Of a stretch of 64,000 nt of DNA, positions 58,499 to 64,000 are shown in pieces (the first letter of the stretch is position 1; the number at the start of each line of letters is the position of its first letter). Made by a program: the position numbers and the translations under genes. This DNA is from Tetrapyrgos nigripes (Eukaryota > Basidiomycota > Agaricomycetes > Agaricales > Campanellaceae), in NCBI GenBank assembly GCA_013368315.1, contig JAACJM010000252.1, forward strand, positions 1 to 64,000, in the 5' to 3' direction. Under the pieces are notes generated by a model. The model was not told the DNA's origin, searched no databases, and saw only the letters and a list, made by a program, of their open reading frames with translations.

Positions 58499-58758
58499 CG
58501 TTCTGTAGAACTAGTCGGAGTTCGAAAAGAACGGCTGGAACCGAGCCTACAGGGAACCCTCAGAAACGCGGCATCTCCTCCCCAGGTCACAGTGCATCAC
58601 ACCAGCTGCCCTCTGACCTTCAGTTACCCTATAGACTTACATACTTATGGAAATAGTCTGTGATGAGAGCTGGAGAGCATTTGATATGTAGGGCGAAAAA
58701 CTATTATTTGTGGAATAACCATACAGTCAATACATAGTCATGCATGCGCCTTGTGTTG

Positions 58759-58935
58759 ACGGGTACCTCGATCCTTGAGTCAATGGTACCATGTGGTATC
58801 GTGTGGTATAGTGTCAAATACTCAAAGATGCAAGTATGTGTATGTATGTCGCCTGAGTATGTACAATACATGGTCCCGGCTGGTACCTGGTACCCACATA
58901 CCAGATTGACTCAATGACTCCCAATCTCGGGTACG
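58759..58935. repeat. Imperfect inverted repeat rich in GGTACC
   Basis: The left arm (GGGTACCTCGATCCTTGAGT, then CAATGGTACCATGTGGTAT) pairs imperfectly with the complement of the right arm (TACCAGATTGACTCAATGAC, then CCAATCTCGGGTACG). Further GGTACC palindromes lie between them. MITE-like, but I cannot fix its ends. Confidence 0.5.
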
Positions 58936-60596
58936 CCATTGAGCCACCGACGCAGACTCTTAGGAAGATCTTCCCTCGAAAAATACCTGATGACCGATGG
59001 GAGTGCCTCAGTACCTGGGACCTGAGTACTTACACCGTTCTAACCGGCGCCTGCCACCTCTCGAATTAAGTACTCCCAGTGGTACCGGTGTGGTCCTTTT
59101 GAATCATGATCAAAATCAGAAAGATCTCCAAAAGCTCCCTGAAAGCTGAAGAAGGTACAAGAGGTGTGCAGCCAGTTGTGACCAAAAGGTATCTTCCCTT
59201 TGGGTCTTAAGATCAGCCAGGACCCCCCCCCCTCCCCCTCTCCTTCCTAAAAAGGAAACAGATAAGATAAATTTGCTTACTAATCACAAGACATCTAGCT
59301 TGACTAGTTGAATCACCCACAAATGTGTCCTACTGGCACAGAAATGTGGTCAAAAATACAATGAATGCTCTAATCTGGTGATTTTTCAGTGCTACTTGTT
59401 CAAGTCTTGATGTATTTGCAATGACCAATATAATATGACATCAGCATTTGTGGGAGTATTATATACCATTTGTCATGAACCCTTGAGCTGGGCTAAACCT
59501 CTCAATGCTGAATGGGCTCATTGATGAGGGGAGAATGCCCCAGGAGGAGTCTGGAACCTAGGGTGGCTTCAGTGAGAGGGAGTGACACTACTCACCCACT
59601 AAGCCTAAGCCTACGAGACCAAAGACCTGAGCTGCTGGCAGATCAATCTACTCGCCTGTATGGCAACTGAGATGACAGCAAAGACAACCAAGGAGAACGA
59701 CAACAGATGGTGAATGTAGAATGAGAATCCCTGTAAAGGATACAAGACAACCATGACTCCTGAGAGAGTCGTCCAACTGGATTTGCTGCACACAAGTATA
59801 GTGCATGTCTCCTCAATTCGCGATGCAGAACAAGCAAAGAAGAATGAGAGGAAACAACAACAAGATCAATTCTGAGGCTTGAGGACAGAAGAACACTACC
59901 TATATACAAGTAGTGAGACCACCTCCTGTATCAAGACTCTGCAACTAACTCTAGTGTTCCTGTAACTAAATATACTAAACAATTGCAAGTCCCAAACAGT
60001 TAATAGAATGAGTGAATCAAATGTTAAACAACAAATATAAATGTGGAGTGATGAATGGAATGGATAATTAACATAAATGAAATGGAAATAGAATAGGGTG
60101 GGGGCACACATAGGTATAATTGAAAAACCCTCTGAGGGTTTCTGGGCTTAGGTGGTGAATAATGTAAGAGTGACAGATATGGAAATATGAAGGAATATAT
60201 GGGTATGCGTGTGCCGAAGGTGTAGCTGAAGGTGGCTGACATTACCCCTCTTATAGGGCAACCTTTTCCACAAGTGAGCATATTTGAGTCAGTGGTGGTA
60301 GGCATTATACCTTGAATAGGAAATATGAAAGGTAGGATCCAGATATGAACAGCAGGATCCATATGAAATTCCATCAGAGATTAACTTTATGGGCATCTGC
60401 ATTCCCCAAATAGTCACTTCTGTGATTGTGATAATGGAAAAGGAAGAATTTCTGTTCAATCAAAATCCTTTCAGGGTTTTGTTGAATTTTTTGAGCCCTC
60501 AAAAAATAACCTGTTCTTGCCCAACAATCCCCACCATCTCTCCTCACTGAACCAATTATCCAACCATCCCTGTTGCCTATCATGTCCAACTGAACC

Positions 60597-62439
60597 ATGC
60601 TCGTTTCCTGCTTCAAATCCTTCATCAAAGATCTCAAATTCTCCACTATTCCCACTAATCTTGCTCCTCCCGACTCTGCAATTCTCTCAGTGTTGGCTCT
60701 GACACCTGTTACCCAACAAGTCACATACAAATGGGATTGTCTCCCAAGGTGTTTGTTTAGGTTTCACATTCGTGATGCTAAGAAATGGACAGTGGAATTT
60801 CTTGATGAAGAGGTCTTCCTAGTTTCTGAAGAGGTGAGGAAAAGAGCTGTTGTGCTTGTCTTCCTAAAAGGTAGCTATCTGTCCAGAAAGAATATTATCA
60901 ACGCTGCCTTTGACTTCCTCCTTTATGTGGTGAGTCTCTCCAAAGGATTTTTGATTTTGAACACCTAACATGATCTTCCCTCAACAGCATTTTCTTTTCG
61001 AATTCCTGCTTGTCTTGACTGAAAAACATCCTGGATGCATCCAATTCCTCATATTGCTGGCCTTCTATTGCCTTGTCCAAGAAACTGATTATCACTACCA
61101 GTTTATTCGAGACGATGATGCCTTCTTTTGTCAAATATCAGACCATTGACCATATTGTGCAGGTTGTTGACTTGTCTGATGGGTGGACAAACCTCTGGTC
61201 TCATGTATTGGGCCATTTTGACACCTTCAATCTGGATACAGTTGTTGAAGACTACTTCAGAACAAATGCAATGGATGTCGTTGAAGATGCTATTCCTGAG
61301 ATCCCTGCAGTTACTGCCTCTCCTCCTCATTCTCCTTCTCCTGTATGTGCTCCACCTGCTTTCTCATTTCAATTGGATCAACAACTCACTCTTCTCCAAT
61401 TGAAATCTACCCTTTTGGCTTCACAACCTGGCCCATCACACTCATCTCAGACACCTCTATTCACTTCCACTCATCCAACCTCCCCTTTCCAGCTCTTTGA
61501 CAATGATCTCAATATTGTTTTGAGCCCCAGAGGAGTATTGATGGGATCACTGACCCCTCATCCTTCTCCAGTACCTCAAGATCTTGTGGAGGAGTCTGAA
61601 TCTGAAGACGAGACTCTGATTGCTAAACATCTTTGCAAAAGACATTCTTCCTACTCCTCTCCTCCTTGCAAAGTCCCCAAAACCACTCCCAACGTCTCTC
61701 CACAGGAATCAATGTCTACTCCTTGAAAACATCCATCCAGTGCACAAATGTCATCAAATTCAGAAAGAGAAAGGGTGTGAAGAGTCGTTGCCGGGAAAGA
61801 GAAAGAGGGATAAGGGAAAGGGAAAGGCGAGACTGGTTTGTGGAGCTGAAACAGAGGTTAAGGAGGAGATGGTCCCTGTGATGAAGACTCACAGGTCCAG
61901 ACAGTTTGGGGTGAAAAACCCTTGAGAAGATTCTGGTCCAGTGTTGCCTGAGGGATTTGTACATCCGTCTAATCGAGATCTATCCTTTGAACAGTATCGA
62001 GTCCTCCTTCATTGTGATCCAGTCCATTCCAATAATAATTCTCACTCCCACGTCTCTGCTTTTGTCTTCCAGGATGCCGACATTGTCAACGAGAACCCTT
62101 TTGAAAACAACTATCACATCGAGTCCCCTTCAAACACAGACAGGGCACTAAGGTGAGATCCACCTTTACCTAGTATTTTTTTTCTAGACATTTTATTTAT
62201 GATTCTTCTCCTTAGTGTCTTGGCTCATGAAAGACATATCCAGAATTCTGGATATGTCATTCAGCCACTCAACAATTATCGGTCGACCACCCTGATGCCT
62301 TTTATTAGTCCTACTGATGCTGCAAAGAACATTGGTAATTTCTGTATCAACACTGCTCCCAGGACTATCTATGATATCCAAGATTTCCTTGTAAACAGTG
62401 TGCAAAGCACAGGCTCCCCTGTGTCTTTGAAAAGACCAT
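60597..62439 (+). CDS. Unknown multi-exon gene
   Basis: Exon 1 (from about 60,597; start uncertain) encodes a segment with YKWDCLPRCLFRFHIRDAKK and VLVFLKGSYLSRKNIINAAF. A donor GTGAGT at 60,931 leads to an exon from 60,988 with HFLFEFLLVLTEKHPGC and DDDAFFCQISDH. The next exon, after CAG at 61,163, is VVDLSDGWTNLWSHVLGHFD, followed by a Pro/Ser-rich region and an acidic motif (VEESESEDETLIAKHLCKRH). Later parts (61,941-62,155: YRVLLHCDPVHSN; 62,216-62,439: GYVIQPLNNYRSTTLMPF, DAAKNIGNFCI) read in other frames and need introns near 61,720-61,930 and 62,153-62,215. Composition and splice sites argue for a real gene; I do not recognise it. Confidence 0.45.
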
Positions 62440-62585
62440 GAGTGAGTCTTGGCAGCAGTCCCAAATTTTGTGTCTAGCATGTTGATGGAAGGTGGGAATG
62501 AAGTGTTCCTTGAAAGAGCTCCGGGACCCATCTTTCCGTCCCTACAAGTTCATGGGCATGACATTCACGCTGTTTCATCATGGAC

Positions 62586-62828
62586 GTACTGTCCCATTTC
62601 GTTCAATTCGCGAGTCACATGTCATGCACTCCCCAAAATTTGCGAAAAAAATTGGCTGTCACACATCACAAAAACCAAATCGCAAAATCCCTGCCAAGAT
62701 ACCTTCCATCAAATTTCATGAATTTTCATGAAAAAAAGCTTGAGTCACAGCTCATGCCACAGTTTTTGCAGCCAAAAAATTTGTGAGGGCATGTCACAGT
62801 CATGATGCCCTCGTGAATTGAACAGTAC
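62586..62828. mobile_element. MITE copy 2 (CAATTCGCGAG terminal repeats)
   Basis: The left end GTACTGTCCCATTTCGTTCA leads into ATTCGCGAGTCAC. The right end CCTCGTGAATTGAACAGTAC is inverted to it, with a short deletion. Interior blocks are shared with copy 1 at 12,837-13,105. TA at both outer ends (62,587-62,588 and 62,826-62,827) fits a Tc1/mariner-type target duplication. On the minus strand it appears to interrupt an ORF. Confidence 0.8.
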
Positions 62829-63058
62829 TTGGTGTAAGTGCCTTCATAACCCTTTCGAAGGATTTTCCAATACTGATCAGATTTCTTCCAGTGGCTCCCA
62901 AAGATTTCACCAAGCGCAAGTTTACCAGTAACTGGGACTTCCTCATCTAGGCATTGTCGATGTCCTGATATGAATGTCTTCATCATTGTCAACTTGTTGC
63001 TAATTGCAGTTTGTCTTGGTTGCACAAAGGGTAAATCATTCTTGGTAGTATCAAGCAT
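62829..63058 (-). pseudogene. ORF fragment ending at MITE copy 2, unknown
   Basis: From ATG 63,058 the minus-strand frame reads MLDTTKNDLPFVQP, GHRQCLDEEVPVTGKLALGE, then HWKKSDQYWKILRKGYEG. It enters the MITE at about 62,828, after which the translated residues are element sequence. No continuation could be placed beyond 62,586. Function unknown; perhaps an exon of a larger gene. Confidence 0.4.
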
Positions 63059-64000
63059 TTGTCTTCTTTGTCTTCCTCGTGGACTTTAGTTAATTATACT
63101 ATTTTCAATTTTCTGTGTATGAAATGTATAAATGCACACACTGCATGCCATTCTTCTTGAATCCTCATGTGAAAATAAGTTGAACATCAAAATTTGCAAA
63201 ACTGAAAAAGAGCTGATGACAAATAATAATGAAAGAGTTCAAAGATATAGGAATATGATGAGAGAACCTGAATCTGAGTTGGTACATCCATCTTGATCCT
63301 CTATTAGACTAGGTATAAGACATAGAACTTTTCATAGGTTATCTGTGTCGAGATTCATTAATAAATGATAGGGTGTAAGGTGGTGAAGATCCTTCTGTGG
63401 GTTTCCAAATCCAGCTTCCTGATCACCTTTTCCAAATATGATAGCATATGTAGCCTTAATATTGTGGCCTTGTATTCCTAGTCGATCCACCAGAGAAAAG
63501 GGGTAAGTGACACACACATGTCAAACGTTATTTGTCTGTCCATTGTGTTGTCTGAAAAGGATTCGAGAATCCCTCTAAAGGTTTCTGGTTGTCAAGAACC
63601 CCACTAAAAGTCCTGATCTTCCCTAGATTCCCTAAGAGTTGACTTCCATAGGCATACCAGATTCTTGTGGCAGAGACTCTTCTGTGGTCTCCCTCATAAA
63701 CATGTTCATAGCATCTGGCTGAATTGTATAACTCCAGAAGTGTGTTGATCTGTCAAACTACCCAAGTAGCTTCATCTGTGAATCCTCCAATGCGTAACAT
63801 GTGTCACAGACTGCTACAGTTCTTTGTCCTCCCTCTTCTACTTCATTATTGAACCCATTTTCTGATCATTCGTCTATTGCATTTCCTTGATAAAGCTTTT
63901 AAACTTTATATTACTGACTTTGAACCTTATAGAACCTGTCAAACTCCCATTCTATCAATCCTATCTTTCTCCTACATTTCTTCACTTTCTCCTATGTTTC
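63059..64000. other. Window end without a supported gene
   Basis: AT-rich, with short frames only (for example 63,332-63,517 minus, without recognisable features). Confidence 0.4.

Larger units (their letters stand above)
56321..60596. other. Repeat-bearing, gene-poor interval
   Basis: No gene is supported. Features: a GGA-type microsatellite (56,848-56,885), a T-run (57,061-57,072), direct and inverted repeats at 57.9-58.5 kb, a GGTACC-rich imperfect inverted repeat at 58.76-58.93 kb and a C-rich tract (59,222-59,240). Short hydrophobic frames on the minus strand at 59,600-60,370 have no consistent gene structure. Frames at 57,290-57,643 and 57,855-58,103 are short and unsupported. Confidence 0.4.

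Noticed and set aside
61716..62531. Minus-strand frames opposite the unknown 60.6-62.4 kb gene
   Set aside because: Antisense shadows of plus-strand exons with Ser/Leu-rich composition.

Overview
The window looks like nuclear DNA of a mushroom-forming basidiomycete (Agaricomycete). Genes are split by many short GT-AG introns (about 50-70 bp, often with CTAAC-like branch sites). The gene families are typical of that group: a NACHT-WD40 NLR, a Plavaka/CACTA transposase, fungal hAT and MULE-like transposases, a chromodomain Ty3/gypsy element and a lineage-specific 2OG-Fe(II) oxygenase-like protein. No bacterial-style operons, rRNA, CRISPR array or convincing tRNA were seen. This is an accessory, transposon-rich region with few conserved housekeeping genes.

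Layout. 0-3.5 kb: simple sequence, a decayed ABCF (ARB1-like) ATPase relic (minus strand) and copy 1 of a ~0.9 kb dispersed repeat. 3.55-8.27 kb: an NLR gene (N-terminal domain, NACHT NTPase, 13 nearly identical WD40 repeats of 126 bp) with one in-frame TGA in repeat 7. 8.3-12.4 kb: mostly non-coding, with one small spliced ORF. 12.58-13.64 kb: a 1,055 bp non-autonomous hAT element with perfect 8-bp target duplications, carrying a nested MITE. 14-19.4 kb: a carboxylesterase relic and copy 2 of the dispersed repeat. 19.5-25.9 kb: a minisatellite, then a MULE-like transposase gene converging on a 2OG-Fe(II) oxygenase-like gene.

26-38 kb: small ORFs, then a decayed chromodomain Ty3/gypsy retrotransposon (29,501-37,987) whose integrase is split by an inverted solo LTR of its own family with 5-bp target duplications. 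38-40.6 kb: an unknown gene whose reading frame is interrupted by two hAT MITEs, each with 8-bp target duplications.

41,392-53,814: a composite Plavaka (CACTA-like) transposon with 29-bp terminal inverted repeats. It holds a coiled-coil gene, the Plavaka transposase and a divergent accessory gene. That accessory gene is interrupted exactly in frame by a 4,423 bp hAT transposon (47,636-52,058), which carries its own transposase gene with one nonsense codon. 54.8-56.3 kb: a multi-pass membrane protein gene. 57-64 kb: inverted and direct repeats, an unrecognised gene at 60.6-62.4 kb and a second copy of the nested MITE.

How it fits together: almost everything between 12 and 54 kb is mobile DNA inserted into other mobile DNA, and insertion order can be read from target duplications and restored frames. 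All six nonsense codons I could place in otherwise readable frames (gypsy gag/pol, hAT transposase, NLR) are TGA. In the NLR the sister repeats show the original codon was CGA; for the others an original CGA is inferred. This is what C-to-T decay at CpG would give.
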